Source: JBGVMW01 sp045125095
GTDB lineage: Bacteria; Bacillota; Clostridia; Lachnospirales; Lachnospiraceae
Direction of reading: 5' to 3'
Assembly: GCA_045125095.1 (NCBI GenBank)
Contig: JBGVMW010000008.1
Coordinates: forward strand, 1 to 9,319
DNA: 9,319 bases
Positions 1 through 6,250 of this stretch are shown in pieces (position 1 is the first letter of the stretch; every line of letters begins with the position of its first letter). Below the pieces are notes generated by a model. That model did not search any database, was not told where the DNA came from, and was given only the letters and a program-made list of their open reading frames with translations. The position numbers and the translations under genes were made by a program.

Positions 1-2889
1 TGGTGCATTGTATGGTTTTGCTTCGTTTGTACCTGCACCCTGCTGGTCAGAAGCTACTACGTCACGAACGTTTACATACTGCCAACCGATATACAAGTTA
101 GCATCATCATATGCTGCATATAATGCATATTCATCATATACTGGGTATTCATGTGGTCCTTTAAACACGTTACTATCATCGTTTGCAACACCCTGTGCAA
201 TCATATCAGATGCTGACCAGTCAGATGCAGACTTAATTGTCTTTTCAGAACCTGTTCCTGTTGCGTTTGTCTTATAATAGTTACTTGCAAATGTACTGCC
301 AGCCGATGCTGCTGCTTCTATAGATGCGCAATCAATGTCCATTGTACTTCTTACATCTACGGTTCCGTTGAATTCTTTATAATATGTAAATGTATATTCC
401 GTTGATGTACCATCTTTTACCGCTGTCGCCTTTACGGTAACAGTAGAATCTGCAATCTTACCTCTTCCGATTTCAACCCCTACTTCTGAATCTGTGAAAG
501 TTCTTACCGGACCATCATCTACACAATATACACCACTATCCGCATTTTCAAGATATAATGTAATAACCTCTGATTCTGATTTAAATGTAGAACCATCTGC
601 TAAGGATGTTGTTACTTTTGGAGTATTATCTACCTCTTTTGTATAAACATAAGTTACAGTAATACTTTCCTTTGTGTAAGTTCCTTTGGCATTAGATGGT
701 GTCTTGCTTAATGTATAACCAGCAACAGTTACTGCTGATGTGGAATAAGATGTTCCAACTTTACCTGTTAATTTTTCTGCAGATGCAATTGCATTTCCAT
801 TTTCGTCTACATATTTTACAGTAACAGTTCCGTTTGACACAGGAGCTGTGTACTGGCTCCATTTACCATCCTTGTATAGATATGATCCTTCTTCTTCAAG
901 AAGATATCCATCTTCCATACTTCCAGGAGTTCTGTTGGAATCTGAGTTGTAGAAAATAACTCTTGGCTTTTCAATATTCTCCGGAACTTCATACACATAA
1001 TAACCAGTTTCGGAATCTTTTTTCATCTTCTGTCCCGGCCATGTGCCATTATTAATCTTTCCTGTTGCAGAGTCATATGCATAACAGTATACCGGGCTAC
1101 CCCATCCGGATGGCAAGGATAAATATGCAACATTTCCAGTCTGCTCTACCTTGGTGAAGGTATATGACTTAGAATAATTATTTTTTCCATCTGTTGCAGT
1201 CAGCTTAACCGTTACGCTGTCACCATAAGACATATCAGCTCCGATTGTTATTGTCTTCGAAGATGTAAATGTCTTAACAGAACCATTTCCAATCTGATAT
1301 GTTCCGCTTGTTGCATTCTTTAAACCAACAGTAAGTTCTAATGTATCTGTACTGAAGTTACCGCCCTCTTTGCTAATGGTAGCGTTTGGTTCTGTAGCAA
1401 CCGGTTTTGCATTATAAATAGCTGCGACACCGCCGGAACCAATTTTACCAGTTAATACTCCATTACTTACTGTAAATGTATTTCCAGATATCTGATCTTT
1501 ATATGTACCATCTACCATGCGGTTCATCTTAATGCTAACCTGTTTAGAACCACGGTTGTAGTTGATAAGAGCAACACCAGTTGTACCTCTTTCAACAACA
1601 AGAACGTTATCCGATGTAGATGCATATTCTTTCTGGTCTGCAAAATAGTTATGGAATCTGTTCATTGCACCAATTCGCTCATCTGTATATGTCATCTTAT
1701 GAGAGCCAAGTGCACTTGAACCCCAATTGCTATCACCTGTTGGACGTACATAGTAAAGTGCTGTAGAATATCTTGCAGCAACTGCACACCATGCCATTGT
1801 CATCTGTTCATCCGAATAGCCGTTAGTCTTATCGCCATAGTCACCAGCATATGTATCATGGGATTCATTCCAGAGTACCCATTCATTTCCGTTGGTTCCG
1901 AAAATATTTTGTCCATTTGAGTTATAACCACTTAATGTCTTTGCATAACCAGCGTTCCAGTTTCCTACAGAAGACTGTATGCTATGTCCATATAAGTTAT
2001 TTGTAACTTTAATGTATGGTGTATATTTCTGAACATCACTGTAACCACCCGGGCCTGCTGTATTCAAAATCTCACCATATAAGAATACATCTGAATCCTT
2101 TGCCTGTGTTGCTGATTTCACTTTCGACCAGAACTTGCTGGAAAAACCTGTATCACTTGGTGTCTCAATGTGCTTAGCAGCATCAAAACGGAAACCATCT
2201 ACACCGCAATCCTGTAAATCATTCAAATATTTAATAATATAATCCTGCAATTCACTATTTGCAGTGTTTAAGTCCGGCATGCCAATTGGACCGCGAGTCA
2301 TCTGATATCTGTTACCATCACTAGAACCCGAAAAATTATCACTGTGCCAGAAATTATTATTATTTCTAATCCAGTCAGGAATCTGCGTACTACGGTCAGA
2401 TGCAGAATTTCCCTCTTTTCCCGTGTTATTTGCCAGATGGTTCGCTACTACGTCTACGATAATTTTGATTCCATACTTATCAGCTTCTTTACATAATTCG
2501 GTAAGGTCTGTTTTGGTACCTAACTTGTTACCGATTGTAAAATCTGTTGGCTGATAGAACTTCCACCATTGACTCGTTTTAGATACACTGTTACCATCCT
2601 TGTTCGGCTGTGCAGGTGATGTCTGGATTGATGTAAATCCAGCAGCTGCAATCTTTGGCAACTCTGCCTTAATCTGGTCAAAACTCCAGTTCCATGCGTG
2701 AAGAATCACACCATCGTCAATATCATCTGCCAGTCCGTACTCTGTGCTTGCTGCACTTACGTTTGACAATGCTTCTAAATCACTGTCAGTTACGCTACTA
2801 AAAAGATTAGCAGGTAGATTGGTAACTGTCATTGCTAGTGCCATAGAAAATGCCAGTGATTTAGTAAAGACACCTTTTTTCTTAATCAT
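1..2889 (-). CDS. Secreted multimodular alpha-amylase, GH13 (subfamily 28-like), C-terminus beyond window
   Basis: Extracellular endo-acting alpha-1,4-glucanase for starch. The frame is open without a stop for 963 codons from the ATG at 2889 to the window edge. Residues 1 to about 45 form a signal peptide (MIKKK, then a hydrophobic stretch). The GH13 barrel shows all four conserved regions: DVVANH 146-151, GFRFDAAKH 232-240 with nucleophile D236, GEIL with acid/base E273, and SHD with D345. HAWNWSF and AIQTSP-like SIQTSP near the start match Bacillus AmyE, the GH13_28 type. The catalytic part with domain C ends near 493. Next come an Ig-like module (about 494-583), a CBM26-like starch-binding module (about 585-680), a MucBP-like module (about 686-750), a second copy of the Ig-like module (about 755-843), and the start of a CBM9/DOMON-like module (about 846 onward, with YALYAAYDD and LYIGW). 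A cell-wall anchor may follow outside the window. The catalytic assignment is firm; module names downstream are by pattern and less sure. Confidence 0.93.
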   Translation of the reverse strand, partial: MIKKKGVFTKSLAFSMALAMTVTNLPANLFSSVTDSDLEALSNVSAASTEYGLADDIDDGVILHAWNWSFDQIKAELPKIAAAGFTSIQTSPAQPNKDGNSVSKTSQWWKFYQPTDFTIGNKLGTKTDLTELCKEADKYGIKIIVDVVANHLANNTGKEGNSASDRSTQIPDWIRNNNNFWHSDNFSGSSDGNRYQMTRGPIGMPDLNTANSELQDYIIKYLNDLQDCGVDGFRFDAAKHIETPSDTGFSSKFWSKVKSATQAKDSDVFLYGEILNTAGPGGYSDVQKYTPYIKVTNNLYGHSIQSSVGNWNAGYAKTLSGYNSNGQNIFGTNGNEWVLWNESHDTYAGDYGDKTNGYSDEQMTMAWCAVAARYSTALYYVRPTGDSNWGSSALGSHKMTYTDERIGAMNRFHNYFADQKEYASTSDNVLVVERGTTGVALINYNRGSKQVSIKMNRMVDGTYKDQISGNTFTVSNGVLTGKIGSGGVAAIYNAKPVATEPNATISKEGGNFSTDTLELTVGLKNATSGTYQIGNGSVKTFTSSKTITIGADMSYGDSVTVKLTATDGKNNYSKSYTFTKVEQTGNVAYLSLPSGWGSPVYCYAYDSATGKINNGTWPGQKMKKDSETGYYVYEVPENIEKPRVIFYNSDSNRTPGSMEDGYLLEEEGSYLYKDGKWSQYTAPVSNGTVTVKYVDENGNAIASAEKLTGKVGTSYSTSAVTVAGYTLSKTPSNAKGTYTKESITVTYVYTKEVDNTPKVTTSLADGSTFKSESEVITLYLENADSGVYCVDDGPVRTFTDSEVGVEIGRGKIADSTVTVKATAVKDGTSTEYTFTYYKEFNGTVDVRSTMDIDCASIEAAASAGSTFASNYYKTNATGTGSEKTIKSASDWSASDMIAQGVANDDSNVFKGPHEYPVYDEYALYAAYDDANLYIGWQYVNVRDVVASDQQGAGTNEAKPYNAP

Positions 2890-2898
2890 GTCAATTTT

Positions 2899-2906
2899 AC
2901 TCCTTA
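2899..2906 (-). promoter_or_regulatory. Ribosome binding site of the amylase gene
   Basis: The minus strand reads TAAGGAGT, with AGGAG 10 nt before the ATG at 2889. It supports this start, which also begins a standard signal peptide (KKK then hydrophobic residues). Confidence 0.75.
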
Positions 2907-3020
2907 TCTCTTCTATCTAAAGTATCTAAAAACCCCTAACTCCCCCATGTTTAGAATTTTTCGAACTTTTGATTTTAATTATCACCCTCCCTTCCAGTTT
3001 TGTGTCTTCGTTTTTTCCTG

Positions 3021-3053
3021 GAATTCACTCAGAATTCACTTAGATTTCACACT
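3021..3053 (-). repeat. Three tandem 11-bp direct repeats at the amylase transcription start
   Basis: Plus-strand units are GAATTCACTCA (3021-3031), GAATTCACTTA (3032-3042) and GATTTCACACT (3043-3053). The first two differ at one base and the third is diverged. The 11-bp period is close to one helical turn, so a protein could bind successive copies on one face. The array begins at the predicted +1 and covers about the first 33 nt of the transcript, a typical position for a repressor operator. Function is inferred. Confidence 0.55.
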
Positions 3054-3059
3054 TTCTCT

Positions 3060-3088
3060 ATAATAGTATTTTTCGACAGTTTTTACAA
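3060..3088 (-). promoter_or_regulatory. Predicted sigma-A promoter of the amylase gene
   Basis: On the minus strand TTGTAA (3088-3083) is followed after exactly 17 nt by TATTAT (3065-3060). This fits a housekeeping promoter with one or two mismatches per box. It predicts a start of transcription near 3053 and a leader of roughly 160 nt before the amylase ATG. The leader also holds a 9-bp tandem repeat (TATCTAAA copies, 2914-2931). No catabolite (cre) site could be recognised with confidence. Confidence 0.5.
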
Positions 3089-3302
3089 GTTTTTTTGAAA
3101 TTTTATCATTACTTTCATCCATTTTAACAATTCAAAATTCCTTTTTTATGCACTTTTGCCATATATTATTAAATTTATTTTTTTCGAAGATTCAATCCGC
3201 ACAATCTTTGTGTTGTTTTTTCTCCTGTTTCAATAATTTAAAACCTAGACACACCCTTTATATTGTTGCTTAATAGATAATTGCGAAACGCCAACAATGT
3301 AG

Positions 3303-3473
3303 CGAATTGTCAGAAACATAACATTTCACAAACTTAGACATACGAATGCAACTATACTTGTTAATCATGGTATTGATTTGAAGATTGGTTCGGAACACTT
3401 AGGATATTCAGATATTAGTAGAACAAACACAAACCCAGACTTTAATCTTTTAAATTCATACCTGAATCCGTGA
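3303..3473 (+). pseudogene. Relic of a tyrosine recombinase (phage/ICE integrase), C-terminal fragment
   Basis: Only 56 codons remain between an in-frame TAG just upstream and the TGA at 3471. The translation carries the family signature ITFHKLRHTNATIL, then NHGIDLKI and EHLGYSDIS, matching the catalytic core of Tn916/phage-type integrases (usual text ITFHDLRHTNATLL... HLGHSDIS). The HxxR arginine is kept. The next catalytic histidine (LGH) is Y, and the position expected for the nucleophilic tyrosine (NTYAHV) reads NTNPDF. The N-terminal SAM-like and arm-binding domains are absent and there is no start codon, so this is inactive debris of an integrated element. It sits in an otherwise non-coding spacer. 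Confidence 0.8.
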
Positions 3474-3525
3474 AACTCAGTTTTTTACAAGCAGGAATTC
3501 AGGTATTACTAATAAATAACATAAT

Positions 3526-3559
3526 TTAAGGGCGGTGAAGTATCACAGCCTTTAATTTT
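3526..3559 (+). terminator. Strong hairpin followed by TTTT, probable intrinsic terminator
   Basis: TTAAGGGC (3526-3533) pairs with GCCTTTAA (3548-3555) with one G-U. Inside, after a single G/A mismatch, GTGA (3535-3538) pairs with TCAC (3543-3546) around an AGTA loop. TTTT follows at 3556-3559. It lies about 50 nt after the recombinase relic on the same strand and may be that gene's old terminator. The T-tract is short, so a structured end of the lost element is an alternative. Confidence 0.5.
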
Positions 3560-3672
3560 AAGATACGATAAATACTATTTAATTTCTATTTGATGTAGTT
3601 TTCTATTATTTTTTTCTGCTAGTTTACAAATAATTTATACAATAATGATAGCAAATTGTTTCTTTCTTTATT

Positions 3673-3678
3673 TATAAT
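3673..3678 (+). promoter_or_regulatory. Possible -10 box of the secreted-protein gene
   Basis: A perfect TATAAT lies 53 nt before the ATG at 3731. The best -35-like hexamer nearby, TTGTTT at 3656-3661, is only 11 nt away, too short for a standard sigma-A promoter. The -10 assignment is therefore tentative, or a -35-independent activator is involved. Confidence 0.3.
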
Positions 3679-3716
3679 ATGCACATAGAAAAATTATAAG
3701 AGCATATATTCGATTG

Positions 3717-3722
3717 AGGAGG
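3717..3722 (+). promoter_or_regulatory. Ribosome binding site for the secreted-protein gene
   Basis: A perfect AGGAGG lies 8 nt before the ATG at 3731. It fixes this start and suggests strong translation. Confidence 0.85.
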
Positions 3723-3730
3723 TACTTTAA

Positions 3731-4687
3731 ATGAAGAAAATCATTACTATGTTTATGGCGGTAGCATTAGTCTTATCAGTTGCGATTCCAGTATCGGCGG
3801 CAGAACCAGTTAGTGAAACAGAAGTGGTCTTAAAAAATAGGATTGCAAGAAGCTCATATAGTACACTATCGGTCAGTGATATAGATCAGCTAGTGGAAGA
3901 TCGAAATCAAGCTTATTTATTGGAAGACTATGATGCAGTAAATCAAATCTCAGATGAACTCTACGAAAATGGAATGAGCATGATAAGTTTGGAGGAACTA
4001 AATGCTCTGACAGGAGAAGAAAATACGCAAATATCCCGTAGTGGTGCAACTTTTGAAACGGTATATAGTACTTACTCAACGGGCGGAAAAAAATATGATA
4101 TAATGCGTGTGTATGCAACTCCGACATCAAGCAGTGAGTTATATATGACTGGGATTACAGCAGTTAAAAACTCAGCTTCAGCAAAAGCAAATGCGATGAG
4201 TTTTATCAACATTACAGTACAAGCAGCGGCTGGATTAGCATCTAATACCATTAGCGCGGTACAGACCGTATACGGGGCATTAAGCAGTTTAGTTAGCAAT
4301 TTATCTTCCACTAGCACTATTAAGAATATTAGTTCATCTTATACATGGAATGTAGCAGAAACATGTGTTTTTGTTTACATTAAATCTCCAACAACAGGTA
4401 TGTGGATACAAGGAGCTCAGTATGGAAAAGCTTCCTCAAGCGTAACAGTTGTAACACCAACATTAACATATGGTACAAATGGTGCGATTGCCTCATCTGT
4501 GACAAAAACATATAGTGGAACGGCTACGCCAACCAATTATAATAGTACAGCACAAGCAGTTAATGGTTATTTAGGAAGTGTATATACAGATGCAAAGGTT
4601 TCTAAAGTCGTTATCAAAGGAATAGAAGGAAAAACAGTAAAAACCATTAAGTTACTAAATCCAGATATTCCAGCAATGATTGATTAG
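3731..4687 (+). CDS. Secreted protein of unknown function, 318 aa
   Basis: I do not recognise a family. Residues 1 to about 24 are a classical signal peptide (MKKIITMF, hydrophobic core, then PVSAA before EPVSE), so the product is exported. Residues 25-110 are acidic and polar, probably helical (LVEDRNQAYLLEDYDAVNQI). A Tyr-, Ser- and Thr-rich segment follows. A small-residue-rich helix-like stretch around 145-185 (SASAKANAMSF, VQAAAGLASNTISAV) could insert into or pack against membranes. The C-terminal third is Ser/Thr/Val-rich and looks like beta strands (SSSVTVVTPTL, TKTYSGTATPTNY). No cysteine pair pattern, sorting motif or catalytic signature is visible. It ends 10 bases before the ATG of the zinc-ribbon membrane protein and shares its terminator, so the two are probably one operon and may work together at the envelope. 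A toxin or adhesin role would be speculation. Confidence 0.85.
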   Translation: MKKIITMFMAVALVLSVAIPVSAAEPVSETEVVLKNRIARSSYSTLSVSDIDQLVEDRNQAYLLEDYDAVNQISDELYENGMSMISLEELNALTGEENTQISRSGATFETVYSTYSTGGKKYDIMRVYATPTSSSELYMTGITAVKNSASAKANAMSFINITVQAAAGLASNTISAVQTVYGALSSLVSNLSSTSTIKNISSSYTWNVAETCVFVYIKSPTTGMWIQGAQYGKASSSVTVVTPTLTYGTNGAIASSVTKTYSGTATPTNYNSTAQAVNGYLGSVYTDAKVSKVVIKGIEGKTVKTIKLLNPDIPAMID

Positions 4688-4690
4688 GAG
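4686..4690 (+). promoter_or_regulatory. Ribosome binding site that sets the start of the zinc-ribbon membrane protein
   Basis: AGGAG overlaps the TAG stop of the upstream gene and stands 7 nt before the ATG at 4698. The longer frame from 4680 would need a TTG start with no such site, so 4698 is chosen. The overlap points to translational coupling. Confidence 0.75.
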
Positions 4691-4697
4691 ATACTCT

Positions 4698-4940
4698 ATG
4701 AGATATAAGGCAGCAAACCTAATGGGGTATGTTTTTATATTACTTGGTATTGTATTGTTCGGTATATCAATAATATGTTTTCAATCTGAAATTAATGTTG
4801 GTACAATTTTGGGCATTGTAATTATTATTATTGGATTTTTAATAAGAATTATATTTTACAGATGCCCACAATGCGGTGCCATGATTCCGTGGAGACCATT
4901 AAATATAAAGCATTGTCCAAATTGCGGGAAAAAATTATAA
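4698..4940 (+). CDS. Small membrane protein with two helices and a C-terminal zinc ribbon, 80 aa
   Basis: The product has a short basic N-terminus (MRYK), then two hydrophobic helices at about residues 6-28 (LMGYVFILLGIVLFGISII) and 34-54 (VGTILGIVIIIIGFLI), joined by a short polar turn. The C-terminal tail holds CPQCG and CPNCG separated by 14 residues, a zinc ribbon of the kind found at one end of many small Firmicute membrane proteins. By the positive-inside rule the tail (RCPQCG, HCPNCGKKL) is probably cytoplasmic. The function is not known. It directly follows the secreted-protein gene and is read from the same transcript, so a role in sensing, export or immunity for that protein is possible but unproven. 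Confidence 0.8.
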   Translation: MRYKAANLMGYVFILLGIVLFGISIICFQSEINVGTILGIVIIIIGFLIRIIFYRCPQCGAMIPWRPLNIKHCPNCGKKL

Positions 4941-4979
4941 TATTAGCTCTTTGATTTTTCCATATAAAATGAGAAGCTC

Positions 4980-5004
4980 AAGCCGAGGATAATGCCTCGG
5001 TTTT
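4980..5004 (+). terminator. Intrinsic terminator of the two-gene cassette
   Basis: CCGAGG (4983-4988) and CCTCGG (4995-5000) form a perfect 6-bp GC-rich stem around ATAATG. It is extended by a G-U and two A-T pairs into the following TTTT (5001-5004). It lies 40 nt after the stop of the zinc-ribbon protein. The stem also faces the minus-strand IS side, but the T-tract indicates plus-strand use. Confidence 0.8.
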
Positions 5005-5308
5005 GCTATATTAAAATCTAAATACTTTCTTACGGTATATCTTCTAATAGTTTTTTCTTTTGAACAAAATATTACTAATGTGCTAATGAATCTTCCGCAT
5101 TTACCACATCTAAAGTGCCCCACTTTGTCAAGACAGTTTTTTGATAAAGTTATCGTTAGCTGCTAAACATATGTTCTTGAATCTATTTAGTATATATTAT
5201 CCCTTTCTTTACTTGTTTGCAAGAGACTTGGGGATAAGCAATGTGTCAAGGACTTGCCACAGTGCGGTGTGCCTACATCCTTGATACATTGATTATTCTC
5301 AAGTAAAA
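5005..5308. other. Non-coding stretch and 3' tail of the IS element
   Basis: Bases 5005-5115 are AT-rich with no convincing gene. A 62-codon minus-strand frame here begins at the proposed IS end with GHFRCGKCGRF, but it reads through the terminator at 4980-5004 and has no ribosome site. Bases 5116-5308 are the untranslated tail of the IS3-family element after its transposase stop and hold a long imperfect hairpin (5232-5298). Confidence 0.5.
5232..5298. repeat. Long imperfect inverted repeat in the IS tail
   Basis: CAATGTGTCAAGGA (5239-5252) pairs with TCCTTGATACATTG (5278-5291) with one G-U. After one mismatch the stem extends by about six more pairs (GGATAA/TTATTC) to give some 20 bp around a 25-nt loop that holds CACA/TGTG. 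No T-tract follows on either strand, so it is not a normal terminator. Confidence 0.65.
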
Positions 5309-6250
5309 TCACGAATGGAAAGAACGATCTTTCCCTTCATGATAAATTTGGCTGGGGGTTTTATACCCCAGACTTTGGTGTGGGCGTTCGTTATTATAAA
5401 ACTCCATATATTCCCGGATCCCTTTTCGGGCTTCCCGGGGATAACTGTAATCTTTTAGATAAATATCTTCATACTTCAGGCTTCGCCAAAACCGTTCTAT
5501 GAAGATATTGTCATATGCACGTCCCCGGTGATCCATACTGACTTTGGAACCTGCCTCCAGAAAGAGTTCTGTATATCTGGGGCTGGTAAAATGGCTTCCC
5601 TGATCACTGTTCATGATTTCGGGCACAGAGCCACCAAGTGCCTTTTTGCAAGTATCCAGAACAAATTTGATTTCCAGAGTGTCAGCTATCTCCCATGCCA
5701 GGACATATCGGGAATACCAGTCTATAATGGCAGTGAGATAAAGCCAGCTCTTCTGTATTGGAATATAAGTAATATCAATACTCCAAATATGATCCGGAAA
5801 GGCAGGCTTTATCCCGTTGAGAAGATAGGGATATACCTTATTCGCAGGATTCGCTTTACTGGTGTTCTGTCTGGGATAAACGGCTTGTATCCCCATTTCT
5901 TGCATTCTGGAAAGCACTGTTTTTTTATCTACATGAAAACCATAATAACTGTCCAACCATGCAGTGATACGGCGATATCCAAATTCAGGATGCTTTGTGT
6001 AGGTTATATCAATCAGTCGGTTAAGCTGCAGATCCCATTCAGAAGAAGGGCGCGGCTTATAATACAGAGAAGTGCGGTTCAGACTCAGCATTTCAGCCTG
6101 AATGGATATTGAAAAAACAGGGGCATTAAAATCAACCATGGAGATTCTTTCATCTCGATGGAAATTAGATTCCAGATTTTTTTTCATCCACTCGTATTGA
6201 GCAGTAAGTTTTCCGATTTGTGCTTCATACTGCTTAGCCTGCTTACGCAT
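5309..6250 (-). CDS. IS3-family transposase (OrfB region, 5'-truncated), 313 aa
   Basis: DDE-type transposase that would cut and join element ends. Residues 1-26 (KQYEAQIGKLTAQYEWMKKN) look like the leucine-zipper tail of OrfA. An HTH_21-like region follows at about 70-130 (FGYRRITAWL). The integrase core runs from about 145 to 300: D159 in WSIDITY, D216 in NSDQGSHF and E252 in IERFWRSLK, giving the D-D-35-E spacing typical of IS3. The C-terminal YNNERPHQSLGYKTP is also diagnostic. A complete OrfAB is usually near 370-400 aa; the N-terminal DNA-binding helix-turn-helix is missing because the element stops at about 6251. The first ATG at 6250 falls at the breakpoint and has no ribosome site, so expression is doubtful. 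A run of eight A (6184-6177) at WMKKN marks the usual OrfA/OrfB border. Confidence 0.88.
   Translation of the reverse strand: MRKQAKQYEAQIGKLTAQYEWMKKNLESNFHRDERISMVDFNAPVFSISIQAEMLSLNRTSLYYKPRPSSEWDLQLNRLIDITYTKHPEFGYRRITAWLDSYYGFHVDKKTVLSRMQEMGIQAVYPRQNTSKANPANKVYPYLLNGIKPAFPDHIWSIDITYIPIQKSWLYLTAIIDWYSRYVLAWEIADTLEIKFVLDTCKKALGGSVPEIMNSDQGSHFTSPRYTELFLEAGSKVSMDHRGRAYDNIFIERFWRSLKYEDIYLKDYSYPREARKGIREYMEFYNNERPHQSLGYKTPSQIYHEGKDRSFHS

Larger units (their letters stand above)
2890..3730. other. Long AT-rich intergenic spacer between divergent genes
   Basis: This holds the amylase leader and promoter on the minus strand (2890-3088), a recombinase relic (3303-3473), a hairpin with T-tract (3526-3559) and the upstream region of the secreted-protein gene (3560-3730). 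Nothing recognisable was found in 3090-3302 apart from a weak CACAA/TTGTG hairpin near 3200-3212. An imperfect inverted repeat, TACCTGAAT-CC (3459-3469) against GGAATTCAGGTA (3494-3505), overlaps the end of the relic. No intact gene of its own is seen here. Confidence 0.6.

Noticed and set aside
8..277. Plus-strand 89-codon frame
   Set aside because: Antisense shadow of the amylase C-terminal module, which reads cleanly on the other strand.
3200..3222. CACAA/TTGTG hairpin followed by a T-run in the spacer
   Set aside because: Only five weak pairs with a three-base loop and no gene ending upstream; too weak to call a terminator.
4680..4697. Longer start for the zinc-ribbon membrane protein at TTG 4680
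   Set aside because: AGGAG sits 7 nt before the ATG at 4698, whereas the TTG lies inside the upstream coding sequence without a ribosome site.
4935..5123. 62-codon minus-strand frame beginning GHFRCGKCGRF, with a CxxC pair
   Set aside because: It starts at the proposed IS end with no ribosome site, reads through the inverted repeat of the terminator at 4980-5004 and overlaps the end of the zinc-ribbon gene. At most a remnant of an interrupted gene.
5528..6112. Plus-strand 194-codon frame
   Set aside because: Antisense to the IS3 transposase catalytic core; no ribosome site or recognisable domain.
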